The translations under genes were made by a program, and so were the position numbers. 64,000 nucleotides of DNA from Paraburkholderia azotifigens (GTDB taxonomy: Bacteria > Pseudomonadota > Gammaproteobacteria > Burkholderiales > Burkholderiaceae), in contig NZ_VOQS01000005.1 of the NCBI RefSeq assembly GCF_007995085.1, positions 2,232,001 to 2,296,000 of the forward strand, given 5' to 3'. Shown here piece after piece: positions 55,323 through 64,000 of the stretch; the stretch's first letter is position 1, and the number at the start of each line of letters is the position of its first letter. The notes beneath the pieces were generated by a model. That model worked only from the letters and a program-made list of their open reading frames with translations, was not told the DNA's origin and ran no database searches.

Positions 55323-56051
55323 CTAGGCGTGCTGCGGGGCGCTCGCGTCAGCATGTCCGACCCGCGAGAGGACGAACGCGCGGCGCAACGCGAAGCCAAG
55401 GCGCTCATATAGACGGATCGCCGTCGTGTTGTGGCTGAACACGTGAAGAAAGGGTGTTTCGCCGCGCTGCCCGATCTCGTTGCGAAGAATGTCGATCAAA
55501 CGGCCTGCCAGGCCTTTGCCGCGCCACGCATCGTCGACGCAGACGGCGCTTATCTCGACATATCCGTCGATGCACATCCGTTCGCCCGCCATCGCGATCA
55601 GACGTCCGTGATCGCGAACGCCGATGTAGCGGCCCATCTCGTGCGTCCGCCCGGCGAACGGCCCCGGTTTGGTTCGCTGCGCGAGATCGAGCATCTCCGC
55701 CGAATCGGCGCTATTCAGACGGATCACATCGAGATCGTCCGGCGTTGCGGCAGCCGCGCGCGTCGCAACCATTTGATGGATCGTGCCGACGTTTTCCACC
55801 CGCAGCCTTTCGGCTCCGCCGAGGGGTTCCAGCGACAGCAAGGCCGCCTGCTCGTCTGGCTGCAGAAGCCGGCGCAGCGCTTCATACGCGGCGGGCGTTT
55901 CGGCTGCCAGCGCGGCAAATGGCGCGATATCGGCATGATATCGACGCGCCAGCGCATCGCCTTGCCCGAGGTGCGCTTGCCTCGTCGTGAGCGCTGTCCA
56001 GATCGGGCGATCGAGGTCGGCGTGAGTCGAACTGGCCGCGATGACGTTCAT
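55323..56051 (-). CDS. GNAT-family N-acetyltransferase
   Basis: This 242-residue protein has a divergent N-terminal half and a C-terminal GNAT fold with VEISAVCVDDAWRGKGLAGRL (acetyl-CoA loop near residue 165-185) and TTAIRLYERLGFALRR near the end. It acetylates an amine of unknown identity. The N-terminal half may be a degenerate second GNAT domain. Confidence 0.88.
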   Translation of the reverse strand: MNVIAASSTHADLDRPIWTALTTRQAHLGQGDALARRYHADIAPFAALAAETPAAYEALRRLLQPDEQAALLSLEPLGGAERLRVENVGTIHQMVATRAAAATPDDLDVIRLNSADSAEMLDLAQRTKPGPFAGRTHEMGRYIGVRDHGRLIAMAGERMCIDGYVEISAVCVDDAWRGKGLAGRLIDILRNEIGQRGETPFLHVFSHNTTAIRLYERLGFALRRAFVLSRVGHADASAPQHA

Positions 56052-56093
56052 GCTGGCTCCAGCTGGGAAGTTGATCGGGAACGGTCAATGTAG

Positions 56094-56261
56094 ATGGAAA
56101 CCGGCGTCCGGGCTATTGCCGTAAATGCCATTTTTGGCATCGTTTACGCCAGTCTCGCTCGAACAGCCATCGGCGAAGGCGTGCGCCAGTACGCGCCCGG
56201 CACGGACAATGCCGACGCGCTCTGGCGCAAGACGGAAGACATGGTCGGCGAAACCTTCTGA
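56094..56261 (+). CDS. Possible small protein (55 aa)
   Basis: The frame reads METGVRAIAVNAIFGIVYASL followed by TDNADALWRKTEDMVGETF and ends in TGA. It has no recognised family, and a weak hydrophobic stretch lies at residues 6-21. Codon pattern (GC-rich third positions) is compatible with coding, but no ribosome-binding site is evident. The gene may be a 3' remnant of something longer. Confidence 0.35.
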   Translation: METGVRAIAVNAIFGIVYASLARTAIGEGVRQYAPGTDNADALWRKTEDMVGETF

Positions 56262-56342
56262 AGTCGGGCGCAGTTTCTTTGCGCGTGCAACCAGTTTTGC
56301 CCGACACACGAGGCTGGCGGGAACGCCGGACAGCAAGCTTCG

Positions 56343-56672
56343 CTATTCGCCCAGCAATGGAATGCCGGCTCTCGCAGCCGGTGTTTCGCTTTTAGGCGTC
56401 AGACGATAGCCGCGTCCAGGTATGTTCTGGATCAGCCGCCGGTCTTCGCCGAGTGCCTTGCGTAACGCACAGACCTGCACGCGTATGTTCGATTCCTCGA
56501 CGACGGTGTCGGGCCAGACCTTGCGAAGAATATCCTCGATCGACACGACCTGGCCGTGAGCTGCCATCAGCACGGCGAGGATGTCGAATGCACGGCTGCC
56601 GACGGGGACGGAGGTTCCACGCACCTGGATTTCCCGGGTCGACAGATTGACGTCGAAGCTACTGACCTTCAT
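56343..56672 (-). CDS. Stand-alone OmpR/ToxR-type winged-helix protein
   Basis: This 109-residue protein is only a trans_reg_C winged helix: GSRAFDILAVLMAAHG, VVEESNIRVQVCALRKALGED and LIQNIPGRGYRLTP. No receiver or effector domain is attached. In LysM/ATPase-type regulators of Burkholderia this domain sits at the N-terminus of a much larger protein, so this could be a truncated regulator. However, the ORF has its own stop and a C-terminal tail (AARAGIPLLGE), so an intact small DNA-binding protein is possible. Confidence 0.82.
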   Translation of the reverse strand: MKVSSFDVNLSTREIQVRGTSVPVGSRAFDILAVLMAAHGQVVSIEDILRKVWPDTVVEESNIRVQVCALRKALGEDRRLIQNIPGRGYRLTPKSETPAARAGIPLLGE

Positions 56673-56891
56673 GTTCGATTCTCACGAATGGGCAAGCACC
56701 AGGGTTGATGAAACCGCAAGTGGTCCGGTGAGTCGATAGCACATATGTATCGGTCACTATACTTTGGTATTAACGTATGGCTCTTCGTTTGTCGACGCTA
56801 TGGGCAGCGACTATAGTGCTCTTGCCACTTTACCTGGCTCGTCCGATCAGATCGGCGGGTACATCGTCCTTTCATCATGCGAGTGCGACAA
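56673..56891. other. Intergenic region upstream of the DJ-1/PfpI gene
   Basis: AT-rich promoter-like DNA between divergent genes. No hairpin or repeat is convincing. Confidence 0.4.
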
Positions 56892-57584
56892 ATGAAGATC
56901 CTGATGGTGTTGACGTCTCACGACCAACTTGGCAATACCGGTAAGAAGACAGGTTTCTGGTTAGAGGAATTCGCGGCGCCGTACTTCACGTTTCTCGATG
57001 CCGGCGTGACCATAACGGTCAGCTCACCTAAGGGTGGGCAGCCGCCGCTCGATCCGAAAAGCGACACGCCGGAAGGGAAAACGGAGTTGACGGAGCGCTT
57101 CAAGAGCGACTCCGCTGCGCAGAAGGTGCTGGCCAATACGGTCAAGCTCGATACGGTCAAAGCCGACGACTACGACGCCGTCTTCTATCCCGGCGGGCAC
57201 GGTCCGATGTGGGACCTGGCAGAAGACCCGCGTTCCATTGCGCTGATCGAAAACTTCTACGACGCCGGCAAGCCGGTAGCATTTGTTTGCCATGCACCAG
57301 GCGTTTTGCGTCACGTGAAGGTGAACGGCGAGCCGCTCGTCAAAGGCAAGCGTGTGACAGGCTTCACGAATTCGGAAGAAGAAGCCGTTCAACTCACGAA
57401 GGTCGTGCCGTTTCTCGTCGAAGACGAATTGACGCGGTTAGGCGGGCGCTTCGAGAAAGTCGACGACTGGCAGGTTCTGTCGATCATCGATGGACGCCTC
57501 GTCACCGGGCAGAATCCCGCTTCGTCCACGGCGGGCGCGCGCGATCTGCTGAAGGTGCTCGAGCAGTTGCATTCGAATCGCTAA
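56892..57584 (+). CDS. DJ-1/PfpI-family (type 1 glutamine amidotransferase-like) protein
   Basis: This 230-residue cytosolic protein has the glutamine amidotransferase fold. The nucleophile Cys lies in AFVCHAPGVLRHV (near residue 136), an upstream Glu in GFWLEEFAAPY and YPGGHGPMWDLA before it. It resembles Hsp31-like glyoxalase III enzymes that detoxify methylglyoxal. ATG 56892 was preferred over 56877. The crotonase gene follows 31 bases later. Confidence 0.93.
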   Translation: MKILMVLTSHDQLGNTGKKTGFWLEEFAAPYFTFLDAGVTITVSSPKGGQPPLDPKSDTPEGKTELTERFKSDSAAQKVLANTVKLDTVKADDYDAVFYPGGHGPMWDLAEDPRSIALIENFYDAGKPVAFVCHAPGVLRHVKVNGEPLVKGKRVTGFTNSEEEAVQLTKVVPFLVEDELTRLGGRFEKVDDWQVLSIIDGRLVTGQNPASSTAGARDLLKVLEQLHSNR

Positions 57585-57615
57585 GCGGCTTCGCCCGTCA
57601 CGGATGGAGATTGAT

Positions 57616-58455
57616 ATGAGCAACGGCAGTGCGAATCAGCAGTTCCGGATCGAAAAACGCAGCCCGGCATACTGGCGCGTGATCATCGATAACCCGCCCT
57701 TCAATATCTTCGGGCCGGACTCGATCCCGCAGATGAACGCCGCCGTGTCGGCCCTCGAAACCGATCCCGACGTCAAGGTGGTCGTGTTCGAAAGCGCGGT
57801 GCCGGGATTCTTCCTCACGCACTACGACTTCATTCCGCCTTTGCAGGAGACCACGCGCATGCCGCCGGGGCCGACGGGCATGCCGCCGCTGCCGGATATG
57901 CTCGCGCGGCTGGGACGCGCTCCCGTCGTGTCGATCGCGTCGATCCGCGGCCGCGCGACGGGCGTCGGCAGCGAACTGGCGCTCGCGAGCGACATGCGTT
58001 TCGCGAGCCGCGAGAAGGCGCTGCTGTCGCAATGGGAGATCGGTGCGTCGCTGGTGCCGGGCGGCGGGCCGATGAATCGCCTGTCGCGTTTGATCGGACG
58101 TGGCCGTGCGCTCGAAGTGCTGCTGAGCGGCGACGATATCGGCGGCGAACTGGCGGAGCGCTATGGCTATGTCAACCGGTCGTTCGCGGACAGCGAGCTC
58201 GACGCTTTCGTGGATGGGCTTGCATTGCGTATCGCGTCGTTCGACAAGGAATCGATCGTCGCGATCAAGCGCCACGTGAACATCGCAACCTTGCCATCCG
58301 ACGACGAAGTCGCGCCCGAATGGGACGCGTTCATCGCCTCCGTCGGCCGGCCGCAGGCGCAGGAGAGAATCGCGCAACTGATGCAGCTCGGGCTGCAGAA
58401 GAATCACGATGTGGAAGCACGTCTCGCTCATTACACGGGCACGCTGGGACGCTAG
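57616..58455 (+). CDS. Enoyl-CoA hydratase/isomerase (crotonase) family protein
   Basis: This 279-residue protein has a crotonase fold. The oxyanion-hole regions are SAVPGFFLTHYDF (near residue 62) and SIRGRATGVGSELALASDMRFAS (near residue 118). The usual catalytic Glu pair is only partly kept, since the region near GASLVPGGGPMNRLSR supplies an acidic-poor site. It may act on a CoA or non-CoA substrate. GGAG at 57607 supports ATG 57616. It is likely cotranscribed with the DJ-1 gene. Confidence 0.88.
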   Translation: MSNGSANQQFRIEKRSPAYWRVIIDNPPFNIFGPDSIPQMNAAVSALETDPDVKVVVFESAVPGFFLTHYDFIPPLQETTRMPPGPTGMPPLPDMLARLGRAPVVSIASIRGRATGVGSELALASDMRFASREKALLSQWEIGASLVPGGGPMNRLSRLIGRGRALEVLLSGDDIGGELAERYGYVNRSFADSELDAFVDGLALRIASFDKESIVAIKRHVNIATLPSDDEVAPEWDAFIASVGRPQAQERIAQLMQLGLQKNHDVEARLAHYTGTLGR

Positions 58456-58463
58456 CTCGCACA

Positions 58464-58502
58464 GCGGCGGTTGCGTCCCGTCGTTGTGGCTGCAACCGTC
58501 GC
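58464..58502 (+). terminator. Hairpin after the crotonase gene
   Basis: GCGGCGGTTGC (58464-58474) and GCAACCGTCGC (58492-58502) pair at 10 of 11 positions with a 17-base loop. There is no strong T run, only GTTCGTTGG. Confidence 0.4.
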
Positions 58503-58607
58503 GTTCGTTGGTCGGCCCCGCTGTCGGCACTTATGGGGCGCGATTCCGTCGTTGCATGATAGCCTGTTCCCGATTCGTTACCTGAAGACGAAACGGGGAG
58601 CTTCGTC

Positions 58608-61600
58608 ATGGACTTCACTGGATTTCATCTGGAGCTGCTCCACGACGACGGCGATCTGTCGTTGTGTCGCGCCACGCGGCCCGACACGACCGTTTCCCTG
58701 CTCGCGCTGATCGCCACACGCCCCGCGGCGCAGAGCATCGCGCGCCTCGAACGTGAATACGAACTGGCGTCGCTGCTCGATCCGCGCTGGGCCGCGCAGC
58801 CCATCGCGCTCGATCTGGGCCGCGTACCGCCGATGCTCGTGCTCGACGACGACGGTGGCGAGCCGCTCGTCCGCCAGCTCGGTCAGCCGCTCGATCTCGG
58901 GCGATGCCTGCGCATTGCAGCAAATCTGGCGCGCGCAATCGGCCACGTGCATGGACGCGGCCTCATCCACAAGGACATCAAACCGGCGAACGTGCTCGTC
59001 GACGACAACGACGACGTCCGGCTTACCGGCTTCGGCATCGCGTCGCAACTGCCGCTCGAGCATCAGTCGCCGGCGCCGCCCGAAATCATCGCGGGCACGT
59101 TTGCCTACATGGCGCCCGAGCAGACAGGCCGCATGAACCGTTCGATCGACGCGCGCAGCGATCTGTATTCGTTCGGCGTCACGCTGTACGAAATGCTCAC
59201 GGGCGTGCTGCCTTTCGCGGCGGCGGACGCAATGGAATGGATTCATTGCCATATCGCGCGCAGGCCGACGCCGCCCGAAGAGCGTAACGAGCACATTCCG
59301 GCCGTCGTTGGACAGATCGTGCTCAAGCTGCTTGCGAAAACGGCCGAGAGCCGCTATCAGACGGCAGCGGGCGTCGAGGCCGATCTGCGCGCGTGCCAGT
59401 CGGCATGGGAAGCGAAGCGCGAGGTCGCACCGTTCGCACTGGGCGAGCGCGATGCGTCGGACCGGCTGCTGATTCCCGAAAAGCTGTACGGGCGCGATGC
59501 GCAGATCGACGAGATCGTGGCCGCGTTCAACCGCATCGTCGGCGGGGAGCCGAGCGAACTCGTGCTGATTTCGGGCTACGCGGGCATCGGCAAATCGTCG
59601 GTCGTGAACGAACTGCACAAGGTGCTGGTGCCGCCGCGCGGCCTGTTCGCGTCGGGCAAGTTCGATCAGTACAAACGGGACATTCCGTATGTGCCGCTGG
59701 CGCAGGCCTTTCAGTCGCTGGTGCGCGACCTGCTGAGCAGGAGCGACGCGGAGATCGAGCCTTGGCGCCGTGCGCTGCAGGACGCGCTCGCGCCGAACGG
59801 GCAGGTGATCGTCAACCTGATTCCGGAGCTTGCGCTGATCATCGGCGAGCAGCCGCCCGTGCCGGCGCTGCCGCCGCAGGAGTCGCAGAACCGTTTCCAG
59901 ATCGTGTTCCGCCGTTTTCTCGGCGTGTTCGCGCGGCACGAGCATCCCCTCGCGCTCTTTATCGACGATCTGCAATGGCTCGATGCCGCGACGCTCGATC
60001 TGCTCCAGCATCTCGTCACGCATCCCGATGTGCAGCACGTCCTGCTGGTCGGCGCGTATCGCAGCAACGAAGTCGACGACGCGCATCCGCTCGCGCGCAC
60101 GCTCGCCGCGATCGCGCGGACGGAAGCAACGGTTCATCAGATCGAGCTTGCGCCGCTCACGGCAGACAGCGTGGCGCAACTGGTCGCCGATGCGCTGCAC
60201 TGTCCCGTCGCGATGGCCATCCCGCTCGCGCAACTGGTGCACGAGAAGACGGGCGGTAATCCGTTCTTCGCGATCCAGTTCCTGACCACGCTCGCCGACG
60301 AAGCGCTGCTGGTCTTCGATCGAGACAGGTCGCGCTGGACGTGGGATCTGCCCCTCATCTGCGCGAAGGGGTTCACCGAGAACGTCGCGGATCTGATGGC
60401 GGCCAGGCTGACGCGTCTGCCCGACGCGACGCGCGAGGCGCTCGGCCAGCTCGCGAGTCTTGGCAACGTCGCCGACTTCGCGACGCTCACGCTCGTGCAC
60501 GGCGAAGCGGAAGCGTCGATCCACGCGAAGCTTTGGCTCGCCGTGAGAGCGGGTCTCGTGTTGCGTATGGAAGCAGCCTACGGCTTCGCGCACGACCGCG
60601 TGCAGGAAGCCGCCTACGCGCTGATTCCGGCGGACCGTCGCGCCGCGACACACGTGCGCATCGGCAGGGCGCTCGCGTCGCGGACATCGGCCGACGCGCT
60701 CGAAGAGTCGATCTTCGACATCGTCAATCATCTGAATCGCGGCGCGGAATTGATCGATACGGACGAAGAGCGCGAACGGACGGTCGCGTTGAACCTGATC
60801 GCGGGCCGGCGCGCGATGCGTTCGACGGCGTACGCGGCGGCGCGCAGCTATCTGGCGCAAGGTGTGGCGCTGCTGTCGCCCGATGCGTGGACGCAACGCT
60901 ACGAGAGCACGTTCGATCTGTATCTTGCCTATTCCGAATGCGAATATCTGGCCGGCGACTTCACGGATGCGGACGCATTGTTCGACATGCTGCTCGAGCG
61001 GGCGCGCTCCAGTCTGGACCGCGCTAAGGTGTTCGGCTTGCGCATCTCGCTTTATCAGGTGGCAGGCCGGTTCGACGAAAGCTTCGCGGCCGCGCGGCTC
61101 GCGTTGCGCGATTTCGGTCTGTTACTGCCCGACACCGACCGCGAGGTCGAGTCCGCTGTCGCAACCGGGTTGCAGGAGATTCCATATCGTCTTGCGGGAC
61201 GCGTGATCGGCGAACTGGTCGATGCACCCGTCGCGCAAGACCCGGCGATACGCGCGCTGATCGATCTGCTGGTCGAAGCGATGCCTTGCGCGTTTATCGC
61301 GCGGCCTGCGTACTATCCGCTCATCACGCTGAAGGCCGTCCTTTTGTCGCTGCAGCACGGCAATACGGACAACTCGAGTTTTGCGTACGGCAATTACGCG
61401 CTGATGCTGGTGTCGAGCGTCGGCGACATTCCTTCCGCCGTGCAGTTCTCCGAGATGTCGCTGCGCCTGAACGAGAAGTTCGACAACCGTCGCTTCTACG
61501 GAAAGCTGCTGCATCTGCACGGCAATCACATCAACTTCTGGCGCAGGCATATCGTGACCGATCTGCCGATACTGGAGCGCGCGAGCGCCGCGTGTCTCGA

Positions 61601-64000
61601 AGCGGGTGACCTCGTGTTCGCCGGATATCTCGCCTTCACGACGGTCTGGCAGGCGATCGAGAAAGGCGCGCCGCTCGACGACGTGCAGGGCGTATCGGAG
61701 AAGCACGCCGCGTTTGCGCGGCAGAGTCATAACGATGCCGTCTTCGAAACGATCCGCCTCGAACAGCAGTTCATCGCCAGTCTGCGCGGCATGACCACGG
61801 AGCCGCTCAAGCTCGGCGATGCCCTGTTCGACGATGCGGCCTGTTTCAACGCCATCAAGACGGCGAACTTCGGTTGCGGCATCGTCTTTCATCACATCAT
61901 GCAGATGATGCTCGCGTACTTCGATGGCCGGTACGCCGACGCATCGAAGGCAGCGAGCGATGCCGCGCCGATGCTCGGCGCCGCGATGGCGCTGCCGATC
62001 GAGCCGACCTATCACTTCTTCCACGCATTGACGCTGGCGGCGCGTTATCCCGCCGCCGGAATCGAAGAGCAGCAGGCATGTCACGCGCTGCTCGCGCAAA
62101 CGCTCGCCAGATTCGAATCGTGGAGCACGCACTGCCCGGAAAACTTCCATCACCGCCATGCGTTGCTCGCCGCGGAAATCGCGCGCATCGAAGGGCGCGA
62201 CTCCGACGCGATGCATTTCTACGAGGAAGCGATACGCGCAGCGCGCGAACACGGCTTCATCCAGTATCAGGGGCTGGCGCACGAACTCGCCGCGCAGTTT
62301 CATGCCGCGCGCGGACTTGAAACCATCGCCGATACTTATCTGTTCAACGCGCGTTCCTGCTACGAACGTTGGGGAGCGACAGGCAAGGTCCGGCAACTGG
62401 CACGAACGTACGCTCAATTGCGGCACGATCCGGCGAGCCTCGACGGCACCATCGCCACGTCGAACGAGCAACTGGATCTCGCGACCGTCGTCCAGGTGTC
62501 GCGCGCGATCTTCAGCGGCATCGACCTGAACGAACTGATTCATACGCTGATGGTGCTCGCGCTCGAACATGCGGGTGCGAACCGTGGCTTGCTGATTTTC
62601 AGGCGCGGCAATGACCTGCGAGTGGAAGCGGAGGCGTCGACGGTGCGGGACGGCGTGGATGTTCGCTTGCCGAAGGTCCGCGCGACGGGCAGCGAGCTTC
62701 CCGAATCGGTGCTGCGCTACGTGATCCGCACGGGCGACAGCCTGCTGCTCGACGACGCATCGGCGCGCAGCCCCTTTTCGTCGGACGAGTACATTCGACG
62801 TCACGACTGCCGGTCGATCTTGTGCCTGCCGCTTGTCAAGCAGACCCGGCTGATCGGCGTGCTTTACCTTGAGAACAATCTGACCACCGACGCGTTCACG
62901 CCCGCCCGCACAGCCGTGCTGCGGCTGCTTGCATCGCAGGCGGCGCTGTCGCTCGAAACGGCGCGGCTCTACGCCGACCTGCAGGACGCGGAAGCGTTGC
63001 TGGCCGACGCGCAGCGCCTGAGCCATACGGGCAGCTTCGACTGGCATGTGTCGAGCGGCGAACTGATCTGGTCGAAAGAGAGTTTCCGCATCTTCGGCTA
63101 TGACGCCGATATGACGCCGACGGTCGACATGATGTTCGGTCGCGTGCATCCCGACGACGTAACCTTCGTGCGGCTCGCATTCGACCGCGCCACGCACGAC
63201 CGCCAGCCGTTCGATATCGAACACCGGTTGTGGATGCCTGATGGATCGATTCGGTATCTGCAGGTACTGGCGCATGTCGTGGTCGATGAAGAGCGCCGGA
63301 TGCGGGTGCTCGGCGCGCTAAAAGACATCACCGTGCGCAAGCAGGCGCACGCCGCGCTCGAACGCAGCGAACACCGCTATCGCAGCCTGTTCTTCGACAT
63401 GCCCGTGGGTCTCTGGCAGATCGAGGCGCAGCCGTTGATGACCTTGCTCGCGGAGTTGCGCGCGCAAGGCGTCGACGATCTGTCCGCCTATATCGACGAT
63501 CATCCGGGCTGGCTAAACCGGGCGATGGAGATGCTCGTGGTCGAGGAGATCAATCACCACGCGGCGCAGATGTTCGGCGCGCCGGACCGCAGCGCGCTGC
63601 TCGGCCCGCTGCCGTGGGTCTGGCGGGAAAGCCCGGGCACGTTTCGGCGCGCGCTGGAAAGCCGCTATAGTGGCGAAGCGATTTTTCAGGAAACCACCCG
63701 GCTGCCTACGCTGGATGGGCGGATTATCGACGTTCTCTTTACGATCGCGCGCCCGAGTTCGACGGAGGATCTGGGCATCGCACTGATCAGCCTCGTCGAC
63801 CTGACGGAACGCGTGCGTGCGCAGGACATGCTGCATCGGCTCCAGGCCGACTTCGCCCACGCGGCGCGCATTTCGATGCTGGGCGAGCTGACGGCGTCCG
63901 TCGCGCACGAACTGAATCAGCCGCTTTCGGCAATTGCGATGAACAGCGCGATCAGCAACCGCTGGCTCGATCGTGCCGTGCCCGACGTCGCCGAAGCGCG
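58608..64000 (+). CDS. Giant hybrid sensor histidine kinase: pseudokinase, AAA ATPase, GAF, PAS, PAS, HisKA (partial, 3' end outside window)
   Basis: An open frame of at least 1797 codons runs to the window edge. Residues about 1-270 resemble a Ser/Thr kinase (LIHKDIKPANVLVDD, IIAGTFAYMAPEQTGRMN, DLYSFGVTLYEML). The DFG motif reads TGFGIAS and the N-terminal VAIK Lys is not seen, suggesting a pseudokinase. An AAA-16 ATPase follows (Walker A ISGYAGIGKSSVV near residue 325, FIDDLQWLDAATLD near residue 455). A long helical region comes next, then GAF (near 1295-1450), two PAS domains (near 1467-1740) and a HisKA box (LGELTASVAHELNQPLSA) at the edge. It senses signals at the membrane or cytosol and phosphorylates a response regulator. 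Confidence 0.93.
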   Translation, partial: MDFTGFHLELLHDDGDLSLCRATRPDTTVSLLALIATRPAAQSIARLEREYELASLLDPRWAAQPIALDLGRVPPMLVLDDDGGEPLVRQLGQPLDLGRCLRIAANLARAIGHVHGRGLIHKDIKPANVLVDDNDDVRLTGFGIASQLPLEHQSPAPPEIIAGTFAYMAPEQTGRMNRSIDARSDLYSFGVTLYEMLTGVLPFAAADAMEWIHCHIARRPTPPEERNEHIPAVVGQIVLKLLAKTAESRYQTAAGVEADLRACQSAWEAKREVAPFALGERDASDRLLIPEKLYGRDAQIDEIVAAFNRIVGGEPSELVLISGYAGIGKSSVVNELHKVLVPPRGLFASGKFDQYKRDIPYVPLAQAFQSLVRDLLSRSDAEIEPWRRALQDALAPNGQVIVNLIPELALIIGEQPPVPALPPQESQNRFQIVFRRFLGVFARHEHPLALFIDDLQWLDAATLDLLQHLVTHPDVQHVLLVGAYRSNEVDDAHPLARTLAAIARTEATVHQIELAPLTADSVAQLVADALHCPVAMAIPLAQLVHEKTGGNPFFAIQFLTTLADEALLVFDRDRSRWTWDLPLICAKGFTENVADLMAARLTRLPDATREALGQLASLGNVADFATLTLVHGEAEASIHAKLWLAVRAGLVLRMEAAYGFAHDRVQEAAYALIPADRRAATHVRIGRALASRTSADALEESIFDIVNHLNRGAELIDTDEERERTVALNLIAGRRAMRSTAYAAARSYLAQGVALLSPDAWTQRYESTFDLYLAYSECEYLAGDFTDADALFDMLLERARSSLDRAKVFGLRISLYQVAGRFDESFAAARLALRDFGLLLPDTDREVESAVATGLQEIPYRLAGRVIGELVDAPVAQDPAIRALIDLLVEAMPCAFIARPAYYPLITLKAVLLSLQHGNTDNSSFAYGNYALMLVSSVGDIPSAVQFSEMSLRLNEKFDNRRFYGKLLHLHGNHINFWRRHIVTDLPILERASAACLEAGDLVFAGYLAFTTVWQAIEKGAPLDDVQGVSEKHAAFARQSHNDAVFETIRLEQQFIASLRGMTTEPLKLGDALFDDAACFNAIKTANFGCGIVFHHIMQMMLAYFDGRYADASKAASDAAPMLGAAMALPIEPTYHFFHALTLAARYPAAGIEEQQACHALLAQTLARFESWSTHCPENFHHRHALLAAEIARIEGRDSDAMHFYEEAIRAAREHGFIQYQGLAHELAAQFHAARGLETIADTYLFNARSCYERWGATGKVRQLARTYAQLRHDPASLDGTIATSNEQLDLATVVQVSRAIFSGIDLNELIHTLMVLALEHAGANRGLLIFRRGNDLRVEAEASTVRDGVDVRLPKVRATGSELPESVLRYVIRTGDSLLLDDASARSPFSSDEYIRRHDCRSILCLPLVKQTRLIGVLYLENNLTTDAFTPARTAVLRLLASQAALSLETARLYADLQDAEALLADAQRLSHTGSFDWHVSSGELIWSKESFRIFGYDADMTPTVDMMFGRVHPDDVTFVRLAFDRATHDRQPFDIEHRLWMPDGSIRYLQVLAHVVVDEERRMRVLGALKDITVRKQAHAALERSEHRYRSLFFDMPVGLWQIEAQPLMTLLAELRAQGVDDLSAYIDDHPGWLNRAMEMLVVEEINHHAAQMFGAPDRSALLGPLPWVWRESPGTFRRALESRYSGEAIFQETTRLPTLDGRIIDVLFTIARPSSTEDLGIALISLVDLTERVRAQDMLHRLQADFAHAARISMLGELTASVAHELNQPLSAIAMNSAISNRWLDRAVPDVAEA

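Noticed and set aside
58578..60896. Minus-strand 772-codon frame opposite the large kinase
   Set aside because: Composition typical of an antisense shadow. The plus strand encodes clear kinase and ATPase motifs.
1..64000. tRNA, rRNA, CRISPR array or prophage
   Set aside because: None of their typical sequence patterns was recognised on either strand. Short or divergent ones cannot be excluded without a search tool.

Overview
The window is GC-rich, densely coding DNA from a Gram-negative bacterium. It most resembles a Burkholderiaceae member of the Paraburkholderia/Caballeronia type. This is inferred from gene content: class I PHA synthase with a MaoC hydratase, form II-like molybdenum hydroxylase, AtoE, several LysR/GntR/MarR regulators, ligase-associated helicase/PdeM, and an HME-RND copper pump. 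No rRNA, tRNA, CRISPR array or replication origin was recognised.

Region 1 (1-8.0 kb) is a copper-handling and decay zone. It holds the end of a CusB adaptor fused to a CusF domain, CusA, a separate CusF-like protein, a two-CBS-domain protein, a porin fragment, a small orphan gene, a broken CapA gene and a Csp-type four-helix copper protein. An IS6-family element without target duplication bounds it.

Region 2 (8.1-26.6 kb) is the most interesting part, a large and coherent catabolic locus. On the minus strand are marR, gntR, a gamma-glutamyltransferase-family gene resembling oxamate amidohydrolase (HpxW) and an oxalate/formate-type MFS carrier. On the plus strand a run of genes encodes a cyclic amidohydrolase, a three-subunit molybdenum hydroxylase, a CoxG-like protein, a DUF1116 (AllG-like) protein, HpxZ, an amidase and a PhyH-type dioxygenase. 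A polar amino-acid-type ABC transporter and a second, paralogous MarR regulator follow. I infer uptake of an N-heterocycle, hydroxylation, ring opening, amide hydrolysis via oxalurate/oxamate-like intermediates, and release of oxalate and ammonia. The substrate is unknown.

Region 3 (26.7-39.2 kb) holds a truncated lipoprotein-like fragment, a SUI1/YciH protein, a LysR gene divergent from an aldo/keto reductase-SRPBCC pair, and a second catabolic locus. That locus has a LysR gene, Fe-dependent alcohol dehydrogenase, ACS-type MFS carrier, FMN hydroxyacid oxidase, an SDR without the usual Tyr/Lys, a cyclase-family hydrolase, a NIPSNAP protein and an aldehyde dehydrogenase of the ketoglutarate-semialdehyde type.

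Region 4 (39.2-42.2 kb) has low coding density. It contains one orphan 349-residue protein and three direct repeats.

Region 5 (42.2-64 kb) is mostly ordinary: an esterase, an AAA ATPase, phaJ-phaC, helicase-PdeM, a diguanylate cyclase, AtoE with two palindromic operators, a chemoreceptor, a GNAT enzyme, a lone winged-helix domain, a DJ-1/PfpI protein and a crotonase. It ends with a very long hybrid histidine kinase (pseudokinase, AAA ATPase, GAF, PAS, PAS, HisKA) that runs off the window.
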